DNA from: Hanleya hanleyi
Taxonomy: Eukaryota > Mollusca > Polyplacophora > Lepidopleurida > Hanleyidae
Length of the DNA: 64,000 nt
Assembly (NCBI GenBank): GCA_036873755.1
Contig: JAVTVY010039385.1
Location: 1-64,000, forward strand
Direction: 5' to 3'
In this document: positions 34,365 through 42,861 of the stretch, piece after piece
Position numbering within the stretch: position 1 is the first letter of the stretch
How the letters are laid out: each line of letters starts with the position of its first letter
Program-made: the position numbers and the translations under genes
The notes under the pieces: model-generated
Seen by the model: only the letters and a program-made list of their open reading frames with translations
The model's database searches: none
What the model was told of the DNA's origin: nothing

Positions 34365-36563
34365 ATGAGGGCCGATAAACGCGAGGCTTTTTTGAAATGG
34401 CACGAGCAACAAAAAGCTGCCAATGTGATTTTCGACTTCAAAAAAGAGATGTATGAGTATTGCCGGTCAGATGTTCAACTTCTTAGGGTTTGTTGTTTGA
34501 AGTTTAGGAAGATGATAATGGGACTAACTGAACGTACTGTAGTTATCCAGACTAAAAAATCAAAAAAAGAGGGGGTACAGTCAGAAAAACAAATTCGCTG
34601 TGTCGACCCTTTCAATCACATGACAATAGCTAGTCTGTGTTTCGGTGTATTCAAGCACTTATTCTTGAAAGAAAACACAATTGCTAGAGTTCCAGCACAA
34701 GGTATTACCAAAGACCAGTACTCACATACATCTATCATCTGGTTGGAATGGATTATGCATCAGAAAGCTATGGAGGGGGTGCCCTACCATATACAACACG
34801 CTCTAAACGGTACAGAAAAAGGCGTATTCAGATATAAGCTTGACGGCTGGAATGAGGAAACGCGTACGTGTTACGAATTTAACGGATGTTTCATACACGG
34901 CTGTCCCAAGTGCTTCAACGCTGACTTGAGGAACCCAAAACGCCAGTGCACTATGGGGGAGTTATACGAAAAGACAGTGCGCAAAAAAAATTATTTAGAA
35001 AGGGAGGGTTACAACTACGTATCTATTTGGGAGTGTGAGTTCAATGAGGAAATGGAAAGCAAAGCGGATTTGAAGGCATTTGCCACGTCTTTGGATATAC
35101 AACCACGCCTCAACCCCCGCCTGGCATTTTATGGTGGTCGTACTAACTGTTCAAAATTATTTCACGAAGTCGGAGAAGGTCAGGAAATAAAATACTTGGA
35201 TTTTTGTTCGCTCTATCCAGCAGTTATGAAACAGGGTCTTTTCATCTTGCGTTATCCTGACGTGATCGTGAAAAATTTCGGTCCTATCCACACTTATGTG
35301 GGATTTGCGAAAGTGAAAATTCTGCCACCCCGCCGATTATACTTCCCCGTTCTACCCTATAGACATGGGGGTAAACTGCTCTTCCCCTTATGTAGAACCT
35401 GCTGCGAAAAACAATTATCGTCATGCGATCACGGCGATGCGGAAAGAGCCCTCATTGGTACATGGGTCACTTTGGAGATAATGAAAGCGCTGGACAAGAA
35501 ATATGAAATAGTCAAAATATATGAAGTTTACCACTTCGACCAAACTATACAGGGTAATGAGACTTCGAACGGATTGTTCACCCCCTACATCGACATGTTC
35601 CTGAAAATTAAACAGGAGTCCTCGGGTTGGCCTGAGTGGGCAAAAACCGATGACGATAAAAAGCGATATATCTCGCTATACGAAGAGAGAGAGAGAATTT
35701 CTCTCGACCCTGTGAAAATAGAAAAAAACCCCGGCCTGAGAAATCTGGCCAAGAATTTTCTCAGCAATAAGTGGGGGAAATATGCACAGCAAATGGAAGG
35801 GTTGAGGAGAAGCGTGTTTGTGGCAGATGTGGGTGAATTTTATGACCTCTTGTTCGATAAGAGTAAAAAATTGGTCGATGTTCACGTCATCACGGACGAA
35901 ATTATTTTGGTCGACTATACCGAGAAAGCCGATTTCGTCGAAAGCGTGCCTTCTTCAAATGTGTATTTGGCAGCCTTCGTAACGGCGCAAGCACGTTTGA
36001 AACTTTACGAACTATTGGAGAAATTAGAGAGACGCGTGCTTTATTTTGACACAGATAGCATAATTTACCTGAGTTACCTCCCTTCACTTCCAGCTCAACC
36101 CCGTTCACTTTCGGCCTCCCCCCATTCACTTCAGGGTCAATTGTTCGAACCGCAGACTGGAGTATATTTAGGTGATTTAACTTCAGAGTTAGAACCGGGG
36201 GAATTCATTGTCACATTCGTTTCTGGCGGACCAAAAAATTATTGTTATCTCACGAACAAAGGGAAGCGCGTAAGTAAAGTCAGAGGGTTCACTCTCAATT
36301 ACAGAAACTCGCTGAAGGTTAATTTTGACAGTATTAAAGAAATGGTTAAACATTACGTTTCTAATACATGTCGATGCAAACCTAATAAAAAAACGAACTG
36401 CGCGGAATGTTTCCCATCTCTCACCACTGTCAATAACCATAACATTTGTAGAGACAGAATCGCCATGACGGTGTACAATAGAGTTGAAAGTAAAGACTAT
36501 AGGATTTGCTTCACGAAACGAGTTGTTTGTGACGATTACACAACTCTACCATACGGATACTAA
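34365..36563 (+). CDS. polB: DNA polymerase B, exonuclease III motif and polymerase domain
   Basis: An unbroken 733-codon frame starts in the exonuclease domain ('YCRSDVQLL', Exo III) and runs through the polymerase domain. It has motif A 'DFCSLYP' (about 35198), motif B 'NFLSNKWGKYAQ' (about 35754) and motif C 'YFDTDSIIY' (about 36042). All three catalytic motifs look intact. Just after motif C is a Ser/Pro-rich insertion of about 22 residues built from a cttcact-type DNA repeat (36070-36140), which is unusual so near the active site. The true protein starts far upstream; the ATG at 34365 merely follows a frame break. The role is protein-primed genome replication. Confidence 0.92.
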   Translation: MRADKREAFLKWHEQQKAANVIFDFKKEMYEYCRSDVQLLRVCCLKFRKMIMGLTERTVVIQTKKSKKEGVQSEKQIRCVDPFNHMTIASLCFGVFKHLFLKENTIARVPAQGITKDQYSHTSIIWLEWIMHQKAMEGVPYHIQHALNGTEKGVFRYKLDGWNEETRTCYEFNGCFIHGCPKCFNADLRNPKRQCTMGELYEKTVRKKNYLEREGYNYVSIWECEFNEEMESKADLKAFATSLDIQPRLNPRLAFYGGRTNCSKLFHEVGEGQEIKYLDFCSLYPAVMKQGLFILRYPDVIVKNFGPIHTYVGFAKVKILPPRRLYFPVLPYRHGGKLLFPLCRTCCEKQLSSCDHGDAERALIGTWVTLEIMKALDKKYEIVKIYEVYHFDQTIQGNETSNGLFTPYIDMFLKIKQESSGWPEWAKTDDDKKRYISLYEERERISLDPVKIEKNPGLRNLAKNFLSNKWGKYAQQMEGLRRSVFVADVGEFYDLLFDKSKKLVDVHVITDEIILVDYTEKADFVESVPSSNVYLAAFVTAQARLKLYELLEKLERRVLYFDTDSIIYLSYLPSLPAQPRSLSASPHSLQGQLFEPQTGVYLGDLTSELEPGEFIVTFVSGGPKNYCYLTNKGKRVSKVRGFTLNYRNSLKVNFDSIKEMVKHYVSNTCRCKPNKKTNCAECFPSLTTVNNHNICRDRIAMTVYNRVESKDYRICFTKRVVCDDYTTLPYGY

Positions 36564-37319
36564 CACTTGAGCCTCCACCTCGCGTTATACTCTCATTCAG
36601 ACAAGAATTGTAAATTTGTACATATTGTTTTTATATATCTTTATTTATATTTCATATTTCCAGTATTTTTAAATGTACGAACAGAAAACAAAAACTACAT
36701 CGCTCGTTCTGGAGATCGTTATACTAAATCTCGACTCCGTTCATCGCTTTGTTATTTTGTTAGTTCGCCCCCGATTTCTAATAAACGTTAAAAGAGTATC
36801 GTATGTGTTAATACGACTATCTCGTATGGAAGAACTGTTAAAATTGTACATATTACCATATCTTATTCGCTCGTATAGGTGATAATAAAAAAAACAAAAA
36901 ACAAATTCATCACCCGTTCCGGAGGTCGATATATATATTCTAAAGTCGATCATCGTTCGGGTGGTAAATTTCCACATTTGTTGATATCGGCGATAAATTC
37001 AGAGGACGATACCCACAACAAGGAGAAGAAATAGTGTTGAAGGCAGACATGCCCATCGAAGTATTTTTATTCATTTTTTTTTCTTTCTTGTATATACAGG
37101 AGCTCGATATAATGAGTAAAACAATTACTTTTTACAAACATTCTAATTGACAACTGAGATAATACAACGTTAACGCATTTTCACGTAATGGTTATTCCCC
37201 TTTGCTGGGTCCTTCTGACAGTATGTTAAAAATGAATGTCGATGAATCATTCTCTTCGCATTCTCCAAAGTCAATTTAGCGTCTGTAAGCTTTGATTCTT
37301 CCTCCGTTATCTTCATCGT
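36564..37319. other. Intergenic zone between convergent arms
   Basis: AT-rich sequence separates the polymerase stop from the CARD stop. A diverged direct repeat (acaaaaactacatcgctcg, then ttctggagatcg, near 36688; acaaattcatcacccg, then ttccggaggtcg, near 36900) is present. AATAAA-type signals fit both directions: aataaacg at 36779 on plus, and gtatttttatt near 37059-37069, which reads AATAAAAATAC on minus. No gene is supported. Confidence 0.55.
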
Positions 37320-37643
37320 TCACTCCCATATCTCGTAAAATTCCGGGGGTATATCCGCCATCTGTTCCTCCGCGGGGTGAAGCGTCATTGCCAATGCGTG
37401 GTTCCCCGTTTCCCATAGCACTTCCTTGAAGGCTTGGTACGCCTTAGATCCACGTCTTGGGAGGTCCATCATCAGGTGTCGAGCTCGATTCGTATTCGTT
37501 TTCTCAGCCATGACCCGCTCACGCATTTGTTTAGTAAGTATGTTTTTGGTCCCGAGTAAATCACAAACACGGCCCACATCTTTCATCTCGTTCACTAGGG
37601 TCGCGAAGTTGCGTCGAAGGGTTTCTCTATGTTGGTCTTGCAT
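37320..37643 (-). CDS. CARD-domain protein, 107 aa
   Basis: Almost the whole protein is one CARD, a death-fold domain that joins like domains in apoptosis and inflammation complexes. Visible family features are 'HRETLRRNFATLV' (helix 1), 'VCDLLGTKNILT' (helix 2), 'MRERVMAEKTNTNRARHLMMDL' spread over helices 3-4 and here given only by position (about 41-62), 'PRRGSKAYQAFKEVL' (helices 4-5) and 'TGNHALAMTL' (helix 6). The L-x-x-RG-x-x-A-x-x-F core matches caspase-9 and caspase-2 type CARDs. No effector domain follows, so it could act as a decoy or adaptor. It is the last minus-strand gene, with its own TATA box. Capture from a host is inferred. Confidence 0.85.
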   Translation of the reverse strand: MQDQHRETLRRNFATLVNEMKDVGRVCDLLGTKNILTKQMRERVMAEKTNTNRARHLMMDLPRRGSKAYQAFKEVLWETGNHALAMTLHPAEEQMADIPPEFYEIWE

Positions 37644-37688
37644 GGTAGAATCCGATAGAGGTTTTGAAGGGGCTGGTAATTCCGTTCT

Positions 37689-37696
37689 CTTATATA
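37689..37696 (-). promoter_or_regulatory. TATA box of the CARD gene
   Basis: TATATAAG on the minus strand lies about 46 bases before the CARD start codon. A palindromic CACGTG E-box follows upstream at about 37709-37714. Distance and orientation fit a core promoter, so the gene is probably transcribed alone. Confidence 0.6.
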
Positions 37697-37733
37697 CACT
37701 CCTGATATCACGTGACTAACGTATATTGTGACG

Positions 37734-38249
37734 TCAGACCTCGAAGGCATTAACCAGTAATTCCGTGTCCATGAAGGGTACCTCGTACATATTGAAATGT
37801 TTAGCTATGAAGTCGTATACTAAAACATCGTTGTCCTTCTGATTCGGCGAGAACATATTTACAATCGTCGACATCGATATTCCTCGGCATCTGTGTAAGA
37901 GGTAAAAAATACAATACTGTCCGCATACGCTAGAAAAATTCCCCTGCAATCTTTTTCCGTTATAAATCCAAGATTTTGATCGTGATCTGAGAAATGAGAT
38001 AAACTCCCTTTGTACAGGGGGGATGCCGAAACTATCAAAAATTTCCGTTGAGTCATGGGGATCTGTATACAGGGCTATCCAGTGCTCTCCGATTGATTTT
38101 TTTTTCGCCGTATTACAGACGTAAACCCGTCTGTCATCCTGTTTCCCCCCCTTCAAAGGTAAACTGTCTCTGGAATAAACCCCGTGGAACACTTGGTTGA
38201 CGATAGGGTCGGACTTTAGCACACGAGTTATTTGGTCCGTATTCATCAA
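37734..38249 (-). CDS. Adenain-like cysteine protease (maturation protease), 171 aa
   Basis: The active site matches adenovirus protease in order and spacing: His56 in 'GEHWIALY', Asp72 in 'IFDSFG', Gln102 in 'LQGNFSSV' and nucleophile Cys109 in 'VCGQYCIFYLL'. The Gln-Cys gap of seven is the same as in adenain. In the virion such enzymes cleave core and minor capsid proteins. The length is usual for the family. Its ATG overlaps the stop of the major capsid gene by four bases, so the two are co-ordinated. Confidence 0.93.
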   Translation of the reverse strand: MMNTDQITRVLKSDPIVNQVFHGVYSRDSLPLKGGKQDDRRVYVCNTAKKKSIGEHWIALYTDPHDSTEIFDSFGIPPVQREFISFLRSRSKSWIYNGKRLQGNFSSVCGQYCIFYLLHRCRGISMSTIVNMFSPNQKDNDVLVYDFIAKHFNMYEVPFMDTELLVNAFEV

Positions 38250-39550
38250 GAACTGTAGTCGAATCTGACTGCGCGTGACCGGTCTATGTAAATTATATTG
38301 TCGAATTCTGCGTAACAGATGACGTTGATTGTATTTGGGAGTGGCTGCGCGAATCTCATCTCTAATCTCAAGTTGCCCTGTTTGATTAGGTTAAAGTGAT
38401 CGCCATCTGTCAAGTCTGGGGTCAAGTCGAAACTGAACACCGTGAAGCCTGCTCTGAAGTCTGTCCTGGAGATTTGGTTGCCTTCGTCTTTATAGTACTG
38501 TCCTGTAGATGTGTACAGACCTAGGTACGATCTGATATAATTCTGTCTTTCGAAGTTGGGCTGGAGAGCTGTAGCGGGTATTTGACGTCCGTCGAGGTTG
38601 AGCACGAAGAAATTTGTATTGTAATGTTGGAATTCAAATGGGTTCTTTGAAAAGATCCCATTATACGCGTCGGTATCCACCAGTGCAACGCAGAGTTTTT
38701 TGGGGAGACTTCCCAAGAATAAATTTTCTTGGTTCACCGTTAAATTACCCCGTGGGACTGAGAAGACCTTCGTAGCTACTCTCCGAATCGGATATCGACA
38801 AGTCCCCTTCAGGAGGGCGGCTGTGTGGGCTAGTGTCACGGAGGGATTTAACTTCACCTTCCGAACGAACAACGACACCGCGTTCAAAACAACCTTGAAA
38901 TCTGGATTGGCTTCATCCGTCAGTATACAGAACGCGTTCTTATTTCGTACTAGACGTATTTTTAAATCCACCGCGTTCACGATGTAACGACTCTGAAAGC
39001 ATATGTCGACGTGAAGCTTTCCGACCATATCCACCAATCGACTGTTCGAGGTGAATTCTCTGCGTTTTTGAAAACCCACGTTGTCGGCTCCGGCACCCAT
39101 ATGTCCCGCAGTATCCTTGTACCATAGTACGGATGTCAGTTGGGATTCTTTGGCCTCGCTTCCGTAACTCAAGAGAGTTTCCAGGTAACTCCTGTAACTG
39201 TAACTGTTGGAAGAACTGGAAATTAACTGCTCGTTCAATGTGACGTCTACCTGGCTGAATAAGGAATGCATAAAATTATTCACCGGTCCTACGTTGGTGG
39301 CCTGATCGACATTAGTCCCGTCGCCTTTGACGATTTTAGCCCGTAGGTATAAATAAGTATTAGCCATATCCAGGTAATCTTCACCCGACCCTGAAATGCT
39401 AAATTCTATGGGTCCATTTTCCGTTATCGTGGCTACTGGGTGGTGTTCTATCCACTGACCTTCTTCCACACTCGTTTGCGTCACTGGGATTGAAAACAAG
39501 TCGAGTTCGCTATTCGTGCACTCGCTAGAAAGAGGGTTGAGGAGGGCCAT
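38246..39550 (-). CDS. Major capsid protein (double jelly-roll), 434 aa
   Basis: The sequence matches the Polinton/adintovirus hexon-like capsid family. It has an N-terminal 'GPIEFSISGSGEDYLDM', a central 'NNFMHSLFSQVDVTLN' and 'SYRSYLETLLSYG', and a C-terminal 'FSFDLTPDLTDGDHFNLI' followed by 'NLRLEMRFAQPLP'. The frame is complete and undamaged. The family forms pseudo-hexameric capsomers from trimers. It lies four bases from the upstream virion gene and overlaps the protease ATG. Confidence 0.92.
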   Translation of the reverse strand: MALLNPLSSECTNSELDLFSIPVTQTSVEEGQWIEHHPVATITENGPIEFSISGSGEDYLDMANTYLYLRAKIVKGDGTNVDQATNVGPVNNFMHSLFSQVDVTLNEQLISSSSNSYSYRSYLETLLSYGSEAKESQLTSVLWYKDTAGHMGAGADNVGFQKRREFTSNSRLVDMVGKLHVDICFQSRYIVNAVDLKIRLVRNKNAFCILTDEANPDFKVVLNAVSLFVRKVKLNPSVTLAHTAALLKGTCRYPIRRVATKVFSVPRGNLTVNQENLFLGSLPKKLCVALVDTDAYNGIFSKNPFEFQHYNTNFFVLNLDGRQIPATALQPNFERQNYIRSYLGLYTSTGQYYKDEGNQISRTDFRAGFTVFSFDLTPDLTDGDHFNLIKQGNLRLEMRFAQPLPNTINVICYAEFDNIIYIDRSRAVRFDYSS

Positions 39551-39554
39551 TTCT

Positions 39555-39986
39555 TCACCGTTGAAATATATCTCTACCGGTGTGTGTCGTTCGCTTAACT
39601 TTCTGTCTACTGGTCGATTTCGCCTTAGTCTTTCGTTTTATAGTTTTTCTCTGGGGTCCACCGGGTGCTGCGAAAAGATGTTGATTCGCCGTACGCAGCA
39701 TTTCCGCCCCTGTCTGTTTAACTCTGCGCCCCGCCGATTCCTTCACGTTTTGCCCCGAGAGCACGTCTCCCGCGATTTGTAACCCCGTGTTCGCCGCGTG
39801 TTTACCTAAAGATTTTGCCCCGCGCGATAGTAGCGGAAGCATAGATTTGAAAAAACCTCCCAATACGTTTCCGATTCCGTGTCCCTTTTGCATTCGAGCC
39901 CCCGAAAATACGGGTAACCCTCTCCCGACCTGCGCTGTATAGTAATCGACGAATGCTTTACTGTTACATCTATAAGGGGCTCTCAT
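39555..39986 (-). CDS. Small basic virion protein (adintovirus X/pVI-like), 143 aa
   Basis: The first half carries 'GRGLPVFSGARMQKGHGIG' and a Gly/Leu-rich amphipathic stretch (residues about 40-75). The C-terminal 30 residues are very Lys/Arg-rich. Proteins of this plan sit between penton and hexon genes in adintoviruses and are compared with adenovirus pX/pVI, DNA-condensing or membrane-active virion proteins. Gly-Gly and Gly-x-Gly sites could serve the protease. Function is inferred from position and composition. Confidence 0.72.
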   Translation of the reverse strand: MRAPYRCNSKAFVDYYTAQVGRGLPVFSGARMQKGHGIGNVLGGFFKSMLPLLSRGAKSLGKHAANTGLQIAGDVLSGQNVKESAGRRVKQTGAEMLRTANQHLFAAPGGPQRKTIKRKTKAKSTSRQKVKRTTHTGRDIFQR

Positions 39987-39988
39987 GA

Positions 39989-40735
39989 TTAAATGAAATT
40001 AGGTGAGCGTCTTACTCTAAAGTGTAGTGTAACGACCACTTTCCCCGATTCAAATGGTACTATACTACCCGTATCATCTCTTATATCTATTTCCACTGTG
40101 GAGAACTGTTTTGTTTGTAGAGGGAAATATTTCACGTGATCAAAACTTTGTGCCACGTAATCCCCAGGATTACCGGTAATCGGAACCACACGCAGTAACG
40201 GGGAGTAAGTAGAACCTACTATATGCGGTTGGACCACGCTCGAGTACACGTAAAGCGAAGTGATGTAAGTGCTTACCCTACCAGCGCTACGACTGGTGTG
40301 TGTACCCCTACCGTAACTATGATGGGTAAATCCTAACATTTCTTGTAACCGCGGGCTCAAGTCTACCGTTGTATTATCATCCACCCCTAATTTCGTTCTC
40401 TTGCTGTGTTCGTTGAAATTTAACCTTACCCTTTTTTTGAATGTTTTTAACTGTCTGTCCTTGACTTCTTTCAGAGCTCTGATTAATTCCTTAGCGGTTC
40501 GATAGTACCCGGGGTCTAAGTGGCAAAAAAAATTTTTTTCCTTAATGAAAATTTTCATAGATATAGCGTTTGTCGCCACATTAAAAAATGTGTGGGGGAA
40601 GTGAAGTTCTACCAATCCCACCTCCCATAGACCCGTCAACTCGACAGGGTGTGGGAGTTGGGTGATGTAATTAGTTAAAGTGTTTTGCGGAAAATATTCC
40701 ATCGAACTATTGCTAGGTAAAGTCATGTAAAACAT
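39989..40735 (-). CDS. Penton-like minor capsid protein (single jelly-roll), 248 aa
   Basis: It starts 'MFYMTLPSNSSMEYFPQNT', continues with 'LTGLWEVGLVELHFPHTFFN', and ends 'SGKVVVTLHFRVRRS', the pattern of the Polinton minor capsid protein that occupies the vertices. The frame is intact and of usual length. It lies two bases upstream of the small basic virion gene. A TATA-like box precedes it at about 40789. Confidence 0.9.
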   Translation of the reverse strand: MFYMTLPSNSSMEYFPQNTLTNYITQLPHPVELTGLWEVGLVELHFPHTFFNVATNAISMKIFIKEKNFFCHLDPGYYRTAKELIRALKEVKDRQLKTFKKRVRLNFNEHSKRTKLGVDDNTTVDLSPRLQEMLGFTHHSYGRGTHTSRSAGRVSTYITSLYVYSSVVQPHIVGSTYSPLLRVVPITGNPGDYVAQSFDHVKYFPLQTKQFSTVEIDIRDDTGSIVPFESGKVVVTLHFRVRRSPNFI

Positions 40736-40784
40736 CCTTTAACCTGTGAAGACCAAAGCTCAATGAGAAAGGAATACCAATCGC

Positions 40785-40799
40785 GTTTTATTTTATAAA
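40785..40799 (-). promoter_or_regulatory. TATA-like/polyA-like box before the penton gene
   Basis: On minus the sequence is tttataaaataaaac. It could be a TATA element for the penton gene, about 55 bases upstream of its ATG, and it also contains AATAAA just after the stop of the 258-aa gene. The two uses cannot be separated from sequence. Confidence 0.4.
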
Positions 40800-41569
40800 G
40801 CGCTCCAGGAAAATCTTCTTCTCTCCCTACTTCGATTCAACCGGGGTGTTTTGTCAGTCCACGGGAATACGCGTCTAGGGCTTGCGGGGCTACGATCTCG
40901 TGTGGGGGTTGAGGGGCTTGACGTTCGACTTGAGGTGGCCGATCTCGCCGGGTTCTGCATGTATTTCCACCTGTGGGGGTTTCCTATTAGTTCTTGAGGT
41001 ACATTTATTTCTTTGAGACTGCGCGCAAACATTTCCCATCCATTAGGGGTGAACGCTTTGCGATGTCTCACCACGTCGTTTATGAGGTCGGATATGTTCG
41101 TATTATTTATTACTCCCCCCTTGTATACCAGTTCTCTTTTTGCATTCCATTTCATATCCGTACTCGTCTTGACCCTGTTGAGTAAAAGTCGCGCCTTTTT
41201 CTGCATGGTTTTGGGCACGCTTTCTATGATTTCCGATTCCAAATGGTGCTCGTCAGGGGGAGCCACCACCACTTCTTCTTCTTCCCCTTGCTCTCTTTGA
41301 GTACGAGTTGTCTCCCCTTTTGCGAACTCGACCTTTAGAGGGTGGTCGTGGGAGTATTTATCTCGAAAAGTGAGATATCTTTGTAAGACCTGGTTATATA
41401 GAGTAACCTTTTCCCTTTCCGATAACCCCTGTTGCTTTAATATATCCTCCATTTCTCTATCCAGCGAATGTATTACGGCCCTCGTACTAGCCCCCGGGTC
41501 GAGTTGGTTTTGTTGAAGGCTTTGGATCATGCGCGGGTCTACTAAAGCCATCTTCTTGAAAGTTTCCAT
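40793..41569 (-). CDS. Conserved Polinton protein of unknown function, 258 aa
   Basis: The N-terminal 'FKKMALVDPRM' and 'LYNQVLQRYLTFRDK' (residues about 58-75), an acidic middle (EQGEEEE), and 'GWEMFARSLKEINVPQELIGN' (by position about 183-203) match a protein I associate with Polintons and related elements. The C-terminus is Ser/Pro/Arg-rich and basic. Its start codon overlaps the stop of the upstream small protein (TAATG). The role is unknown; a virion or core role is suggested only by its place between ATPase and penton. Confidence 0.7.
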   Translation of the reverse strand: METFKKMALVDPRMIQSLQQNQLDPGASTRAVIHSLDREMEDILKQQGLSEREKVTLYNQVLQRYLTFRDKYSHDHPLKVEFAKGETTRTQREQGEEEEVVVAPPDEHHLESEIIESVPKTMQKKARLLLNRVKTSTDMKWNAKRELVYKGGVINNTNISDLINDVVRHRKAFTPNGWEMFARSLKEINVPQELIGNPHRWKYMQNPARSATSSRTSSPSTPTRDRSPASPRRVFPWTDKTPRLNRSRERRRFSWSAL

Positions 41570-41905
41570 TATTGACTTCCGAATATTCCCGAAACTATAG
41601 GTCCCAAAATAGAGGCGATGGGAGCTAACAAAGCTCCGAGGAATCCTCCTTTCTGTAGTATGCGCTTTCTACCCGTCTGAGAAATACCCTTCTTAGCTAA
41701 TCGACGTACCGACTGCTTATGTCGAGAGAGTTTCGCTTTCTGTAGTTTCGATAAAGGTATATTTCCTTTTAAAATGTTGAATGCATTCGCAAAGACACTC
41801 GAGCAGATCTTTATCAGCCCCCTTGATGATACTCCTACATAGATTAGGATTGGCTTTCGATAAAACTTTCACGGTCATAGCATTTCTCTTTAGTCTTGCC
41901 GTCAT
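41569..41905 (-). pseudogene. Small conserved basic protein, frame-broken
   Basis: It starts with ATG at 41905 and reads 'ANPNLCRSIIKGADKDLLECLCECI', given here by position (about residues 19-43), a segment typical of a short Polinton protein upstream of the 258-aa gene. Near 41770, in a ttttaaaagg tract, the family frame is lost and a stop comes at 41717. The rest of the protein, basic and then Gly/Leu/Pro-rich, is still readable in another frame to a stop that overlaps the next ATG at 41569. The single-base shift may be real or an assembly error. Confidence 0.7.
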
Positions 41906-41951
41906 GGTGTCAAACTCGATACTGAGGAGATTCGGTTATGTCATCGCGTTT

Positions 41952-42605
41952 TTATTTTCTCATGTACACATATTGGGTTTCCTCTGTAAATATGCGGGTA
42001 CGTAACCTCAAGTGTTCGGGGGTCTCTTGTTTCAAGTCTATGAGGAGATAACCGTAGGGTTCAGAAACCGCATCCTTGAACACTTCGTGTAGAAATGCGG
42101 CATTTCCGGGATACATCTGTTTGGCCAAGTGTGAAATCTGCGACGCATCTCTGGGGTTTTTAAAAAGAACCATGTAGTGACAGTTCAAACTTATCGTTCT
42201 ATGGTCTTTATTTTTGCTAAACAAATTTTGCGTGATATAAATTACGCTAGAGTCCCTGTGGTGACTACCTTTCGTGAATAGTTCGGTCAACCGCTCGTCG
42301 ACGGATGACATCAAATCATCGACAATTATCAATTTTCTTTTTTCGGGGTTTTGGTGAGTCAAACCATCCAACCCTTCGTGGAATTCAATATTCGGAAAAT
42401 ATCTGTAAATAGGTTGCCATTCCCCGTAACACCATATTATTTGTTCCGGGGGTTTATCCATCATCGTAGAGGCCGCTCCTATTAATCTCATCACCCATTG
42501 CGACTTCCAGCTCCCTGTCGGCCCGGAAATCATGGCGGTGTAGGGATGCTTAAATCGAGTGTCCATGTCAGCGCTCCTAAGGTGTAATGAGGAACTGGTA
42601 TGCAT
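41952..42605 (-). CDS. Genome-packaging ATPase (FtsK/HerA, A32-like), 217 aa
   Basis: The P-loop is 'SGPTGSWKS' (residues 27-35), Walker B is 'LIIVDDLM' (92-99), and the sensor-like 'IYITQNLF' follows. This is the packaging-motor family shared by Polintons, adintoviruses and larger DNA viruses. Trp33 stands where the last Gly of G-x4-G-K-S is expected; the codon at 42507-42509 is TGG and one base change would give GGG. This may disable ATP binding. The length is usual, and the start overlaps the end of the next upstream gene. Confidence 0.9.
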   Translation of the reverse strand: MHTSSSLHLRSADMDTRFKHPYTAMISGPTGSWKSQWVMRLIGAASTMMDKPPEQIIWCYGEWQPIYRYFPNIEFHEGLDGLTHQNPEKRKLIIVDDLMSSVDERLTELFTKGSHHRDSSVIYITQNLFSKNKDHRTISLNCHYMVLFKNPRDASQISHLAKQMYPGNAAFLHEVFKDAVSEPYGYLLIDLKQETPEHLRLRTRIFTEETQYVYMRK

Positions 42606-42861
42606 TCGCTCGACTTTTGTAATAATCCCCGATTTTTACAGCTGTATCGGGTTTAACCCGGATGCACACATCTTTGGTGAATTTATGTAATATCTCGAGT
42701 CGTCCTCGATTAATTACTCCATCTTCAAACATCACCTTCACTACTGTTTTATACGCTGTAAACGTAGTGACCGTAGCCACCAGATTAAGCCAGTCTTCTC
42801 CCTCATTCCGGTATAGGTACAGTTTCAAAAGATTTACAGCGAACAAAAGGAAGATTATCAT
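42577..42861 (-). CDS. Small membrane protein of unknown function, 94 aa
   Basis: The N-terminal 17 residues are hydrophobic (MIIFLLFAVNLLKLYLY), a likely membrane anchor or signal. The rest is soluble-looking, with mixed charge and no motif I know. It overlaps the ATPase start by 29 bases and the stop of the PC4-like gene by four, so it is part of a tight gene run. Conservation is unknown. Confidence 0.6.
   Translation of the reverse strand: MIIFLLFAVNLLKLYLYRNEGEDWLNLVATVTTFTAYKTVVKVMFEDGVINRGRLEILHKFTKDVCIRVKPDTAVKIGDYYKSRANAYQFLITP

Noticed and set aside
40794..41300. Plus-strand frames opposite the 258-aa gene
   Set aside because: They are antisense shadows of the conserved minus-strand gene.
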